Shown: positions 12,111 through 26,079, counted from the first letter of the stretch. The stretch: 64,000 nt of DNA from Acanthornis magna (GCA_036785705.1 JAWUZG010000056.1:14144001-14208000); one strand, 5' to 3'. Made by a program: numbers and translations. Notes: generated by a model from the sequence alone, not told the origin.

Positions 12111-12967
12111 ACCCTGTGTGTGGGGAAAACATCAGATTGTTCTGCATCTCTCTTCTGCATCTATTGCACTGAAAAAGGCCTTTCACCACACTCACGTGAA
12201 CATGTCCACAAGATGGATTTTTATGACCGTAGTGGAATCTGGTAGAGGGCCAGGACATTTTGGTTTTTAGCTATCCCATGTAATATTTGCCTGACGTGCT
12301 TTTCTTTCTCCTGCCTCTAAGCATTTTTCAATAAACAGGCAAAATTATCCAGGAGCAAGGCTGCAAGGGCCAGCATGGAGCCAGTGGAGTCACATGTGTT
12401 CCATACTTGTATAGCTAGCAGCAAGTATATATAACACAGCCCTGCCCTTCCTCTTCTAATGAAAGTGGCTCGCCACCAGGTAGGTGATCAGCTGCCAAAG
12501 GAGATTAATCTCCCTTTTCAGCGTGTGTTTTGGGGTTGGAAGGGATATCAGTTGCTTTAGTGTGTTTTTAACATCATCTAAAGCGTAGCCAAGGGTTATA
12601 ATCAGACCCTTGGGAGAGCAAAGGTACAATAGATAGCTAAGTGCCTCTAATCCACAGCAGCATGATTATCTATTGATAACTGCCTCCTCCCCTCTAGCTG
12701 TCCCACCGATCCAGAGTTTGGTTAATAAAAACAAATGAATTCAGCATGCCGTGGCCAGTAAAGGACATGCATTGGGGGTGTCAGGGCGGGGGAAGGTGAA
12801 CTGTTCTCTTTGTTTGCTTTTCTTTTAATGCAAAACCCAACTGGCTTGGTGATGTCCAGATATGCACAAACACCCATGCCAGATATTCACTTGCACAGAC
12901 AGGAGTAATCCAAGTACAAAAGGGAAGGCTGGGGTGGAGGAAGGGGAAGTGGCTGGGGCCAAGCGAT
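12111..12967. other. Unique non-coding DNA
   Basis: No open frame with a domain. A TATATATAA word lies at 12426-12434, followed by ACACAGCCCTGCCC; it could act as a TATA box but nothing else supports a promoter. Confidence 0.45.
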
Positions 12968-13035
12968 GAGAGCCAATTCTTGCCGTGATGTACTCCTACT
13001 GCCTTTGTGATCTTGGGCAAGACTCTTGGATTGGA
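12968..13035 (+). mobile_element. MIR-type SINE core remnant
   Basis: ACTGCCTTTGTGATCTTGGG followed by CAAGACTCTTGG matches the conserved MIR core word CTGTGTGACCTTGGGCAAGT. Short, but this word is quite diagnostic. Confidence 0.6.
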
Positions 13036-13681
13036 TTTAATAGCTAAGGCTGCATCCAGTGACTGATTTTAATTAGAAAGCAAAAGGCCCCTTCACCTTC
13101 CGCTACTAAATTTGACCTGAAGTTAGTTATCCATAGTTAATTCTGTATTATTATGCCCTAAAGTCAGACTCCAGGACCAATGAAACTGTAGTTTCTATTG
13201 ACCTTTGTAGGATATTTAGTTTGATAATACCGGTCATGATTTCCCCACATATCACTTTCACATATAATTTTCATTCTCTGTGAGAAAGGAACAGCAGCAG
13301 TCCCTTTCTTTTGCATTCCCCTGACAAATTTATGGGGAAGTATACTATTTTGTAGGGTTTTTAAGGATTACTTTAAAGAAAGCACAGTATAACCCAGTGT
13401 TGGAAACACATTCTGAGAAATCTAGTGCTGAGTCTCCATAAGCACAAATTGTGGGGCTATTCAGAGTTATTTGCTTTGCACCATAATAATGTGATGAGGA
13501 AAGTTCAGCATAGCAAGATGGTACAGCTCCAAATCATGTATGCACCACACAGTCCATTGGCTTTTGCCATTTCCTCACTGGGAATTAAACTCCAAGGGTT
13601 AAACATTGAGGAAAATGAATGCTTTTCCTGTGTTTGAAAACTGTCTGCAGAAGGTAGAAAGTCTTAGAAAACAAAAAAGCC
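13036..13681. other. Unique non-coding DNA
   Basis: A 70-codon open frame (13425-13637, plus) shows no domain. No repeat is recognised. Confidence 0.45.

Positions 13682-13709
<28 letters not shown>
13682..13709. repeat. Homopolymer A(28)
   Basis: Uninterrupted run of 28 A between CAAAAAAGCC and GTAATCCC. Confidence 0.98.
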
Positions 13710-13713
<4 letters not shown>

Positions 13714-15633
13714 TCCCAAAATAAGAAAACCCAACCCCCAGTTTATTTGTTCATCCATCATATTTTCCAGGCAACTGGCCTCTTGAGAAACCTCCAAAAA
13801 TACCCAGAAGTGAGTGGTGGGGAGAGGAAAGATATATATGAATTCTTTCAAGCAAGGCACGTCATGGAGCTACCTAGATTTTCTACTGGAATGTAACCTT
13901 CATGTACTTTCCTGATGCTGGCAGGGGTGGGGTGGTAGTTTGATAGTAAATCAGTGTACCTGCAAAGACATGGACACAACTGGAAGAAATCAAAATTCCT
14001 TTAAAGAATGGTCTGTTCAGCCATTGCAAATGTCCTTGAAATTCAAGCACTTGTATAACACTCATTCGATCATAAGACCGCCTGGTCTTGCGCTATTTTA
14101 AGAAGTTCAGAAGTAGATGGACATCTGCTACAGTAAAAAAAATAATTAAAAAATCAATTGATCACATGCCCAGGCAATGCTTACCGTGGAGTGTACTTAT
14201 TTTGGCTAAAGACATACAGGAGAGTTTTCAGAAAAATGCCCTGGGGGGAATAAACAATTATCAAGACAGTTGAAGCGGCAACCACAACACCCTACCTTAA
14301 TGGATCCATTGCAAAAAAATCCAAATAATTTAGTCTCTAACAAAGGAGGGCCTGTTGGGTCAGTAACCCAGATCTGAGGTAGTGATTTCATGTAACAATA
14401 GTGCTTGACTTGGTATTCATTTCCAACGCAAAGTTCAGCCTAACAGCAGCTGTCAAATACCTTTGGTTAATCCCCCCGTAGCTCCGTTGGTACAATTTTG
14501 GTGGTGTAATACACAGCATCACCCGACCCCAACAAGGCCACCACACTGTTAACATTTTGCCCTTGGGAGACACTTGAGTGGGTAGGAGCAGTTACAAAAT
14601 TCCCCTCAGGTATTTAGGAGAAGGACCTGCTCAGGCTCCTGACTGCATCTCTGCTGTACTTTGTGCCACGGTAGTGCTGAAATGTGTTTCTTTCCAAATC
14701 ATTAAAGCCTGGCATTTCAGAGCTGGGCTCCAGGGAAAATGTCCCTGGCTCTCTGTGCCTTTCCTCCTCTATTTTGAAACGTAGATGCTAAGCTTCAGTG
14801 CACCTTCTTGCTGGATTTTCAAACAACCCAGTGTTTTACAGGCTTCAGGGTATTATAAATATTGGCTCTCTTTTTTATTTTTTTTTTCCCCTAACTGTGT
14901 GCTGTTCAGGCTCTTTTGTTTCTTGGATTGTGCAACATCCTGTGTGTAGTAGGATGGAAAACCTACACATTCTACTGAGCTCCACCTTTTCTTCCTTCAT
15001 CATCTGTACCTGCAGAGCCTTTCTCTTAATTCATATCTGAATAATTCCTGGAATCTTCTTGACGAGCTCTTCCAAATATCTTGAATTCAGACTGGGAAAT
15101 GAATAGAAGGCAGGGATGAGAAATGTTCTCTCTCGTCATGGCACTGCCCCTGTCCTGAGTCTATGACACCTTTTGGAGAGGAGCTCAGACAAAACTGATG
15201 GATGTGGCCAACAGCCTCTGCATGTCTAGACAATCTGCATAGCTTTCCTTATCCAAACAGGCGAGGCAGAGACATTCGAAGAAAAAGATCTTGGGGTGAG
15301 CGTCTAGTCCCTTTCAGTAGCTCTTCAAGTCTCACCTTACCCTCAGTCTTCATCTCTTTGGAAATTTCTTTGGATTTGATCCCCTAATTAATGGAAATTT
15401 TCAAGACTGTGCTTGGCACAGGGGACACCCTTCATGGGCAAAGCACCAGAGGGTGAAGTATTTCCTAACTCCATTTCACATCAATTTATCTGGGAATCCC
15501 TGACAGCCACTTTTTCAACTATGAGCAGGTTTATTTTATACCCCAGAAAAACTAATATTCTTTCCCTTTGGAGATGCATTTGCTACCTAACTCCACACCT
15601 CCAGTTCTTTAATGTTCCTACACTGAACTAATT
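13710..15633. other. Non-coding DNA, no gene seen
   Basis: Only short open frames (up to about 80 codons) without domains. A weak ancient-repeat trace at 14465-14515 is listed separately. Confidence 0.5.
14465..14515. repeat. Possible trace of the ancient GTAGCTCCGTTG..GGTGTAA repeat
   Basis: CCCGTAGCTCCGTTGG followed by TGGTGGTGTAATAC resembles the same old repeat type as 5676-5770. Very short and diverged, so weak. Confidence 0.25.
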
Positions 15634-15663
15634 AACAATAATAATAATAATAATAATAATAAT
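15634..15663. repeat. (AAT)n microsatellite
   Basis: About nine to ten perfect AAT units. Confidence 0.97.
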
Positions 15664-16188
15664 CCAACTTTTTTTCTTTAAGGCACAACTTTATTCCACA
15701 TGACTGGCTGTAACAGACTCAAGTTCTTTGAAAGTAATGGAATTACATTGCCAGCACAGCTCACTGGTCTGCCTCATTTTGGAAAATTCATCTCTTTTAA
15801 TGTCTGGGCCATACTGAAGCTCAGCATCTGTTGCTAAACTCAGGATTGCAAACCAGCAGTCGCAAATCTAAGCTATGCTCTGAAAGGACCCAATAGCGAA
15901 ATTGGGAATCGTGGGGCCAAGGATCTGGTCTGGACTGCATGACCTGGGACTTTCCTTGGAAATGAAGTGGGAGGTGACAGGACTGAGATCAGAGGGAAAT
16001 GTTTCATATAGTTCTGGTGGACAGCACCCACCTGTATCCTCACCTCAGAGTTGTAGTGACCCATGAGTCTTCATGGAATGATGTATTGATCAGTTGAACG
16101 GACAGGATTGTCCCTGCTTGTATGGATTTTAAGCACTCACAGAAGCAAACGGACCCTGTTAAGTCAACTATTTCACCTTCCTGGATCA
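15664..16188. other. Unique non-coding DNA
   Basis: No gene, RNA or repeat recognised; longest open frame 63 codons on minus (15873-16064). Confidence 0.5.
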
Positions 16189-16256
16189 CAGTCCGGGTAT
16201 TTATATCACAAAGTTCACAAAACAGTCCAGGTATTTATATCACAAAGTTCACAACC
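16189..16256. repeat. 34-bp tandem duplication, two copies
   Basis: Copy 1 16189-16222 and copy 2 16223-16256 both read CAGTCCRGGTATTTATATCA then CAAAGTTCACAA, differing at one internal base and the last two. The near identity suggests a recent local duplication. Confidence 0.95.
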
Positions 16257-16395
16257 AGATACCAGTAGATGTTGATAACATTACTGAATTCACTGGAAAC
16301 AATGCATCACCTGTACCTGCCAATAAATATCGATACTTATACCTGCAAAACATCCTAAAATTAACAGCCAGGCTTTACAAGCACAAACTGCAGTG

Positions 16396-16422
16396 CCACA
16401 CACACACACACACACTCACACA
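16396..16422. repeat. (CA)n microsatellite, interrupted
   Basis: CA units from 16396 with one TCA interruption near 16416. Confidence 0.95.
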
Positions 16423-19400
16423 GAATGGATGATTTCAAGAGCATTTGAATTTTTAACGGGGAACAGCTCTAACACTGATTCCCCAGGCACAGAGGACTGA
16501 GAAATTCATTAGCCAGGCTGGGGACGTTCCCCCATCACAACGTGCATGCCCTGGGAATGGAGAGCATTTAGCACACTACAATTTACCTGCATGATTAACC
16601 AGCAACGGTGTTTTTGGATGTCTAATCAGATTATATTGGGTTTATGTACAATTTCCTAAGCAGGCCGACTGATAGATTGATCAAGGGTAGATGGGATCTG
16701 ACAGCAGAATATTATGGCAGAATTCTTCCAGTGATGGATGAGCCCACCTTGACACAAACTCCAAAGCTTTGCCTCTTAGTAATAAATCTCAGCATGAAGT
16801 CATCTGTCTCTGACCTGAAGCTCGAAATCAACGACTCAGGATACTGAAGTTTCATCGTCTTTATGAACATTTAAGTTGGCTCAACGGCATAAATACACAC
16901 CTCCCGCATTCAATCTCTTTAATAGCGGCAGGCCTTATAATGTTGGGGATTTTTTTGTTTGTTTTTGTTATTTTTTTGGGGGTCTTTTTTTGTGTTTGTT
17001 TTTGTTTTATGAAAGTTAGTGACTCATAACTGATTTTCTCACCAGCCAAGGAGATCGCTGTTAATAGATTACATTCTGCATGATGCTTAATGAGCCATGA
17101 TTGGGAAAGAAGATGGGAAATGGCACTTTGGATTGATTTAGCAAGGATTCAGCGGAGGTAATGCCACAACTCCACAAATGGCAGTAGGTTTTACATGGTG
17201 CCATAGCATTATATAAGAGGCACCTCAGCTAAAACCTTCAAATGCCTTGCTAGCTTGAGAGGTTCACTTGTATTTTCAAAAGCTAGTTGAAGGCAGATTC
17301 TGAAAAGTATGCCTGGTTAACCAGAGAGCTTTTTCAAAGCAATGTTGTGAGTAACTTTCAGTAGCAAATGATTGTATAGACTTACAAACAACAAAAAAAA
17401 ATTTTCTCCCAAGCCCACCTGAAAAATCCTCTGCATGATCTGGAACTCTAAAAGGGGAGATAACTTATTCCTTGCTTGTAAACTCACAGAAGATATGATG
17501 GTGCAATATGGTGCTCACACCATCCGGAATTAATAATCTCATTTTCCTGAGACTTAATCCAAGGCCATTTATGAGACTGTGGCCCTGTTTCTTAATGGGA
17601 TTTAAGCACCTAATTTTTATCAATTTCAGCGAGAGGTCAAGGTTTAGTCCCTTTCTGAGTGTTTGAGTGCACAAGTCCTCAGGTCATGTTTACATGCACT
17701 CGTAATGCAAAAATAAAATATGAGGGTGTGTAATCGAAATCCTCCGAGCTCCCTGAGCTTGGTCTACACCCCGGGTACCCACAGCAACTCTGAATTAATT
17801 CAGTAATGCCTTCGAGTGACCTGCTGCAGACATTCTCCTCTGATGGAGCCAGGAAAAGGGGTAGCTAATTTGGAGTATTGTAAGATCACAGCCATCCCAT
17901 ATTTTAAGGGGTTAATATAATACTAATTGGGGCTTGGGTGAAGAGTTTGTAAGACAGATGAACCCACGTAGGTTTTGAGAGTTTGAGCAGCCAGATTCTT
18001 AATCCATATTCACTACTGCTTTGGAGTGTTTTTGCTCTTTAACTAAGAAGGAAAAGAAATATCAGGAGATTTCTGTAATTGTCAGCTTTTTCTGACTAAC
18101 CTTCTTGGCTGCATCTTCTGGGTTCATGATGGCTGGTAACACACCAAAGTCATGGCCAATCAGAAAAATCAACTTGTAGGACCAAATTCACCTCCTGACT
18201 GACTCTGGTAGACCTAACTGCACTCTGAGATTTTATTTCTGCTAATATCAAAGTCCAGAAACTGACAAAGCTGTATTATTGTCAACCCCTGTAGTGAGGC
18301 TGGGAAAGTAGGAATAACAGTTAAGTTAGACCTGCGTGAATAATTCATAGGGAATAATTTATCTGATGAATTGACCTCCTTTTTTTTTTTTTTTTTGTCT
18401 GTTCATGGCCCTGTCCACAAGCAGCCTCTGATTTTCTCTCTTCCGTTGTTACTCAAATTGAAAATATCTGCTGAATAATTTCTGAGGATAATTCTTGTTC
18501 TGCAAATTTGTCCCTGAACAGTTCACTGTGAACATTTGCTATCTGAAATCCGAGTGCTAGCTAGAGACACGGATCTCACGGTGTTATTTCTGTTCCTTGC
18601 ATAAAGGGCACATACATTCAAAACTGTGTGTTTTCCACTCTGGTTATTAGTAGTTCTGAGTGCTTTAATGTAGTGTTAAGCTCTGCAAGGTGTGTATTTG
18701 ATTGTGAGGCTCCATTTTTGATTCATGAAGATAAATAACATGCATAATGAAAGGAAACTGGGCTTTTTCTTCAGGGATTTTCCTATAAACCTGCAGGTGC
18801 CTCCCAGTGAAATCCTCTGGCTGCTCAATGACAGGAAAAGAAAGCCATGAAAGGGGAACAAATTCGAGTTTTAAGGACAAATCTTAGGCTCTGCCTACAT
18901 CACCCTCCATGAGATTCCCACAAGCAGGAACCATCCTGACCCAGATCCTGCCTCACAAACGCAGGGAAAACAGGCACAGGGGAGGCTGCACAATCCACAG
19001 GACATGTAGAGGACAAGGCAAGCGGCCCTGGCTGCCCTCCACAGCTCTGGAGGGACACACAGCCACCTTCACACCTCCCATCCTGCTTTCCCCAGGCTTT
19101 GGTGCTGAGCAGCTCCTCAATTCCCCTTGCAGCACCGCTTGTTTGCTCACTCCACTCATTATGTTCTGCTCTCACAAGGCTGCACGTCGACTCTCAGAAT
19201 CGGGAGGGGGGGAAGAATGGGAGCAAGACAGAGTTAAAAGTTTCAGCCATAAAAGCTTTTGACACATCTTTCTGTCTCTTTCTGTCCGAGTAATCAATCT
19301 TCTAAGTTTCCAGGAGCGGCTGAGATTTTTAAAAACAGCTGTAATCTGTGGTCATTGATGGTGGAGTAGATTGTTTGCCAAACTATTACCATAACTGTCA

Positions 19401-20290
19401 ACCGAAATCAGAAAAATAATCTCATTGTGCTGGACAGATGCCTTTCCTGCATTATTGATATAGTCACTCCAGAGTAATAGAGAAATATAAAGCATTGTTC
19501 TATTTACAAAAGGAGATTGGCCAAGTCCTTGAGAGTGAGCAGGAGGGACAGGCACTTAAAGGAAGTGAGATATAGTCAACTCAGTAAAAGTTATGTGTCA
19601 GGGTCATGTGGCCTCCATAGTCAGCAGTAGAATCTCAGTTTTCAATAGCTTTTCCTCTCCTTTCTCACTTTCAGATTTAGCTCCAGAGCTTAATCTCTGA
19701 CTAAATGAGCTTTCCAGGGTTTTAATGCAGCACCATGGAATCCACCCAGCTTTTTCCCCTTTCCACCTCCCCTCTGGCTGCCAGCATGAGAGCCCCAAAT
19801 ACATCTCTGGGACTGCTGCATTTCCAAAATTTACAAAAACACCGCACGTTCCCCGTGTTGCTGTCGGTAGCGAGGATAAATCAGGTCAGCTCTGCACATT
19901 ATAATACAATGCAAGAGAATTTTGTCTGCTTGCCACCAAGATGTCTCTGAAAGCACTTTGCAAAGCAATGCACTAAATATGAGCGTCGCAGCAAATCTTT
20001 AGGCAGATGGAGCAGCCAGCCTGCATTTAGCCATAGCGCCCACAGAGTCTTTTGCTGTTACAAATGTTTGTATATAGAGAGGGGCCCAATTTTGCATTGG
20101 AATCTGCTACAGTGAACCCATAACCCCAAGTTCCCCATTTATAGCACAAATGAATAAATATCTATACAGTCAGAGGACTGGAGGTGGGACTGGAGCTTCT
20201 ATTTTCATTTGAACACCATGCAGGGGTCAGGCACAGTGAGAGTCCCGTGATCAGCTGAGGACAGGCTCTGGGAGATATGTGGTCCTTGTC
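16423..20290. other. Non-coding DNA, no gene seen
   Basis: Contains a T/G-rich tract at 16950-17009 and a T(17) run at 18380-18396. Overlapping frames of 91, 117, 68 and 64 codons at 18900-19293 lie on both strands of a GC-richer patch and have no domain. The sequence at 17010-17110 (AGTGACTCATAACTG with an AP-1-like TGACTCA, then CGCTGTTAATAGATTAC) is repeat-free and could be regulatory. Confidence 0.5.
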
Positions 20291-20291
20291 C

Positions 20292-20414
20292 TTTTTTTTT
20301 TTTTTTTTTAATTTTAAAATTGCCTCACATTTCACTGCAAGAAAAAGTTTATTTTCTCATCAGCTTTTTGAAAACACAAAATTTGATTATTTTTTTCTTT
20401 TTTTTTGGGGGGGG
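20292..20414. repeat. T-run and T/G homopolymer tracts
   Basis: T(18) at 20292-20309, then unique sequence, then a T-rich run ending in eight G at 20407-20414. A 70-codon open frame here is a translation of these tracts. Confidence 0.9.
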
Positions 20415-20719
20415 AGGTGGAATTATCTATAGACTTAGTCCTCCATTTAACTTGAAAAGAGAAATTAGCTTTTACAAAATGACAGCAGTTTTTAGCTTAT
20501 TCTTGTTCAAAAGCAGATATATGAGCTGCTAGCCTCATTTTGGTGGCAACAAAGGAACTTTTCGGCAGCTTAATGCTTTGAGGCAACACATGGCTTTTTT
20601 CTTTCTTTCTTGCAACAAAAACATACAGATGCAATCTTTGTCTCAGCAGAAAGAAGATGGAAATAAAAATCATTCCATCAAATTTGGTGTAATGAGAATT
20701 ATTGTCATACTATAATTTA

Positions 20720-20740
20720 AATAACAACAACAACAACAAA
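20720..20740. repeat. (CAA)n microsatellite
   Basis: About six ACA/CAA units in the stretch ATAACAACAACAACAACAAA. Confidence 0.93.
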
Positions 20741-23700
20741 ATTGCTTTTACCCCAGTTTTACCGAAACGCCTGCGAAAGAGGCATTCTAGGGAAGCAAAT
20801 GGATGCTCTGGTTTGAAGTGTGAAAATCAGCAATACACAGAAAAAATCAGGGCTAATTGAAGGACAAATTCTTCCTTTGGGAGAATGGGTGCCCACCAGT
20901 CAGTCAATAGCTCGGACCCATTGCACTGAATAAAACATTTGTAGCTTTCAAATGAGAACAAATTTTTGTGAGGAAAATGCCTGACTGCCTGCATGCAGAA
21001 GGATGAGCAGTCTGTGGTCAGGAAATGAATGCAAGAAGTGTCCTTAAAACCATGTTTGTCATGACTCTTCTGCTCTGAAGTTGCTGTTCTCTGGTTACTG
21101 AGACCTTCCCAATCCCTTAGTGTGCGTTGTGGACACGAGGTTTGACCCAAACCCTCACACATCACACCCCAAACTCCATAATTCACACCCATCTCCAGCA
21201 TGCCCCAGCACACTCACAAGCACACACCAAGGCCCACAGTGGTTTTAATTGAAAAGCATAAATTTGGCCTGCTAAATCTATTAACGATTTGTTTTAATTA
21301 GGAACCCAGCTGCTTCCTGAGATTCTGCAGTCTGGGTTTCAGAACTTTAACCACACTGAAAATGAGTCTCAAGTGTGTTGCTTTGAGACTTTCAGCTCAG
21401 CGTTTTCACAGACTTATTGGAAGGGAGATGTTTTGAAAAGTTTCCACCGTGTGCCCATCACCCCTCCTCTCAGTCCTGGGATGATACTGACTCAGGGAGG
21501 CTAAATCCAGACCTCCTTCTATCCAAGTGCTCCCTAAATCCAGACGAAGTTTGCCTTTCCTTACAGACAGCACTTAACATCCACTGCCCATCACAAACAA
21601 TTTTCAGAGGGGAAAATACGGGACCTAGTTAAAACATATTTAAGATCTAAGAACCCTACATAGTGACTTGGTAAAGCCAGGGAAGAAATGTTGTGTTTTC
21701 TTGGAATATTCTTTTATCAGATAACAACCTAGTGAATTTCTGGGCTCTGGGGCACTCACTCCTGCTAGATTTGCATCGCCACTACTTCCCAGAGGAAAAG
21801 CATTGGCTATTGGCTGATCCTTTTGTGGACCTCTGAGGAATTGCAAAGTCTTTTCAAGTCAGTGGTCAAGAGATTTTCCAGCTTCCCTTTTCTTCCTGGG
21901 GGTGTGAGCCTATGTCAAGAGGCAGCCATTTGTGCACTTGTATGTAAAGCTCAGTGGGAAAATGGAGAGGAATTGTTGCTTGTGCATTTAAACTCCAGAA
22001 GGCATCAGCCTTTCCCTAAAATTAACTGAACTGGCAGAAACACACACATCTGACAGTGCGTGGTCTCTAAGCTCAAGGTGTCCTCCTGAGGACTCAGGAA
22101 GAACCTACACAGCTAAAGCTTCACCAAATACCATTTAATTTTTCCTTAATGATTCATTGGTCATATTTCTACCCTTGCTCCATGATCCAGACCTTGTCTG
22201 GGTAGAAATGGCAGTCATGAGGTTCAATGAGATATGCACATAACCTCTTCCACCTTCACTGTTTTCTCTTGGCTTTTCTGCCTTACTCTCCTTTTTTTTT
22301 CCCCCTCCTTTGTATAAACTATCTTTTATAATGGTTTTGGAATCTTTTTCTCTGGATTAATGCCAGTTTCATGTGTGGGTAGCCACTCAACTACCCAAGA
22401 CTGCAGCCCATGGAAAAGCTCTAAGAGAAGGAAGAAAAACAAAGTAGAGTGAGGTAAAAATCTATGCCACCAGGACAGAGGAGAGCTCTGATTTCACTCA
22501 TAGACTGATGTTGGCTTTGTTCCTTTTGGGTGCCCAGGATGATTTCTCAGTATCACTCTATAGGTGGAGAGAAATTAGATGTCTGATTGCCTTTTGCCAT
22601 CCAGCCAAGAGGTGAAAGCTAACATAGGTTATCTTTCTCTTCAGCTTTGCTCCAGCTACTCAAAAAAACTTTTCAAATAGCTCAACTCTTGACCACATTA
22701 GTTTATTTTATCAATCAAGCTTTGATTCACTGATAATAAACACATCAATATAACTCTTGGATGTGTTCACTAATAATAAACAGAAAACTAAGCTCACACT
22801 GAAGCTGGTCTGGGAATGGGATTCTTTTTCCACCGAAAAAAAATATTGTTGATAAAGTATAAAAACCAGACTTGAAATATTTTCATATGTGCCATTTAAC
22901 ACTTCTTCAACCTAATGAGAATTCTATCTCCTTCCAACAGGAGGAGACCTCTCAAAGTCAGAACAATATATAACAGAACGTATAAAAAGTCCATGCAGAC
23001 CCACAGCAGAGAGTCAGTCCTTGGACTTTGCAGAGTTCCCTTAACCTACAGAAACAAATTTAAGGTTTCTCAGTCCCATTTTTTCATGATTCTTTGGTTT
23101 CTTTGTTTTCCTCTGCTTCTGACATCATAATACTGCGGGAAATTCAGATTGCATTAAAGGTACTCTGGTCTGTACACAGGGAAATGGAAGCTTGAGACCT
23201 AAACATTAAATGAGAAACCCACCAATAATCCTCCTCTGCTAACTACTTGTTTAACAACTTTTAATTATGCAACCTCATTACGTTCAAACCAATCTTATGC
23301 TTTGGGGTGGAAGGATATGCTTTATGGTTTTTATATACTTCAGTATATATTTTTATATGAATCTGAATGTTGCATTTCTCTTTAAGGTATGACTTAATTT
23401 TCCCAAGTCCAGCCTAAAATTTTCAAAATGCACATGATTTTTTAAAAATTTTATTTTAATTTGACATTTCAAATTCTTCATTGAATAACAGGAAAAAGTC
23501 CAGCAGGAATACTCTTGTCTCCTTTTCCAACTTAGTCGGATCTTGGGTTCCAACAGAAGCAAAGCTCTGAGTTACAGCACTGAGAGTTAAATTTAAAGCT
23601 TGCACAGGTTTTCTTGTGCAGGGAGGGAAAGGGTTTGTAGAGAGAAAGTTTTCACAGTGCCACTAATGAGAAGTTTCCTAGTGACTTGGCACTGGCTGAA

Positions 23701-26079
23701 CACTCCTTTGCGTAGACATAAACCCATATCTGTGGGTGCCTAACTTACAAAAACCTGCTGACTTTAGAGTGCTTGGAGGGAGAGCCCTCATCCCATTTCT
23801 TCCTGTGCAGCTGAGTGATTCCCTCCTGCTAACATCCTCCTTTCCCCCTTCTCCCAAGGGGATGCTCAGTCCCCTTAAGTCTTTTTTGGCTTGTTTACTA
23901 AATCTTCAGCCTGCTCACTCGGGATTAAGGACCCTCAACTTAGGTATGATCCTCCACCGTGTGCTTTGGTTCCAGGGTTGGCTCCTAAGTAGAAGAGTCC
24001 TTAAGCCTCAACAAGCAGATTGAAAACTCAGTAAACAAGCTGAAGAAGAGAAACTCAAGATAAGAAGTCCAAGTCTCCAGCCACAGAGGCATGAAAAGCA
24101 CTTTATATAATATATTGTTGCAAAGAGGTTTTTAGTGACTTTGTAATGATTTATTGGTTGCCTTTTGTATTTTTTTTTATTAGTTTTACCCCTCCCACAA
24201 CCCTTGCAAGTCAAAGCTGGGTTTATTGTGTACCCTTTTGTCCACATTTAGTTCAAAAACCTTCTCATTTAAATACTCAGAAGCAGTATGCAGACTTGCT
24301 TGTTTTTCTCAAAAAAAACAAATGCCAAAGAACTTTAAGTAATTTCTTTTTTAAAAATGTGTTTCTGCAACCTAGCAATATAAATGTTCTGGAGGTATAT
24401 TGGATATAAACTTACATAATCTTGGGTATATTTAAAAGTTTCCATGGAAACCATTTCTTTGTCAAAAGAACAACATTGCTCTGGGCTATTTGTAACCCAC
24501 ACCTAACACTGTCCAGCTCAGTTTGGGGATCAGGAGGTAGCTCTGATGGCAGTAAAGGAATGGTCCTGGCTGGTTTTAGCTTTTTAGCCAGAGCAGAAGG
24601 TGCTAAGTAGCATTTCTGCCTTATCCATACGTGAAAACAGCACCAGTGAAAGAGTTGAGGCAATCTGACCCCTGGAAACATCCGAATGCAGACACCTGCC
24701 TTCCCTTGCAGGGGTCCTTCTGGTCGTGTTAAATGCTTCTGTGAGAGGGAATGAGAGTGCAAGGTCTCAGCTCTCCTCCAGCAAGGATATTTGTTCTGCA
24801 TGCCGCAGGTTTTCCCTCCAGAATAAGCTGCTCTCCTAATAAGCAGTGTTTTGACAGCAGCTCTGCAGCTTGCCAGGAGCTGCTCCCAATGCAGCGTGTC
24901 TGTCTGGGCATCTGCAAAGGCATCTGCAAAGTTGCAGCCCTGATTCTCACACTGTTCCTCGTCCCCTCTTTCACCCAATTTTTTCAAGATGGAATGGAAG
25001 GGGGAAGGGAAAGGGTGAACGAGTCCAGTGTGACCTTCCTCCTCCTCCGGAAACACTCCAGTTTGCAGGAGCAGTGAGGTGGAGCTGGGTTTCTAGCTGT
25101 CAGCAGCTGGGAGTCAACAGCAGCCCATCTTATCCACTTCAGAAATGAGCCCTGGCTGATTGGACAAATATTTCCTATTTACCAGCCTCTCCCCCCTCCT
25201 GGATAATTCTAGGGTTAATCCACCACAGCACCTCCTCAGCCCAGCCCCGTGATATTGACACTTAAGAAACACAGAGCTGTTTATATTTCATTGGAGAGCT
25301 CATACTATCAATTTTCACATTAGTGAGTCCAGCTATTGCTCTCTTCTATCGGGATCTATTGAGTGGTGGCAGTAGAGATATCCGCTGTAGTGAAGGAAAA
25401 AAAAAATACTTAGCTGTCTGATGAAATGTTTTAAATGCATAGGGTTCACCTTGGGGTTGGCTGCTGCTCAGATTTTATCCATTAATAACACGCAGGGCTG
25501 CCACACTACTCTCCAGGGCTGATAGGAAAAATAGTACCACTTACAGATCCCCTGGTTTGCCTCGGGGAGAGTGCACCAAATGCAGCACATATCATACATT
25601 TCGGGGCTGAAATTTACTCCATAAGAAGAAGGAAAAAAAACAAAACAAAAAAAAACCCCAAACATTCTCTATATTAAGAAACAAAACCCAACCCTATTCC
25701 TGAAACACAGACAAAGAGAAGTTGCCATGTAGGCCAGTAGTTGCAGACCTCAAGTGCTTTACTTATGCTATGAAACGCCTCTGGGCAAAACAGGGGTAAG
25801 ATTTCAGTGTAAACGGCCTTTTTTAGCTTACTGCTCTGCAGGTTGACATTTCACCCAGCAGGGAGAAGAATCTGAATTGTTACAAGGAACCAAGCAATAA
25901 AGAGTAGGCTCTTGGTAAGCCATCATCTTTCCAGCAAGAAAGTCTCATTTATTTATTTATATTTTCTCTTTTTTTTTTTTTTTTCCTACCCCTGAAACAA
26001 TTCACAGGAAAATGATCATCAGAATAAGAATTGTTAACTGATTAGATTATTGTCAGCATTCGGTACAAGAACATCGCCA
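20741..26079. other. Non-coding DNA, no gene seen
   Basis: The open frame at 24412-25056 (minus, 214 codons) is the longest in the window but shows no domain, signal peptide or regular hydrophobic pattern, and is overlapped by plus-strand frames of 108 and 92 codons. A 128-codon minus frame at 20827-21213 is likewise featureless. T(16) at 25969-25984. A short quasi-hairpin (GATAATAAACACATC and GATGTGTTCACTAATAATAA) lies near 22731-22782. Confidence 0.5.

Noticed and set aside
12530..12552. Possible CR1 word GGGGTTGGAAGGGATAT
   Set aside because: Only about 16 bases fit and the flanks do not continue as CR1.
17675..17770. Possible remnant of the GTCTACAC-type DNA transposon
   Set aside because: GGTCATGTTTACATGC and TTGGTCTACACC are suggestive, but too little of the element aligns to support a call.
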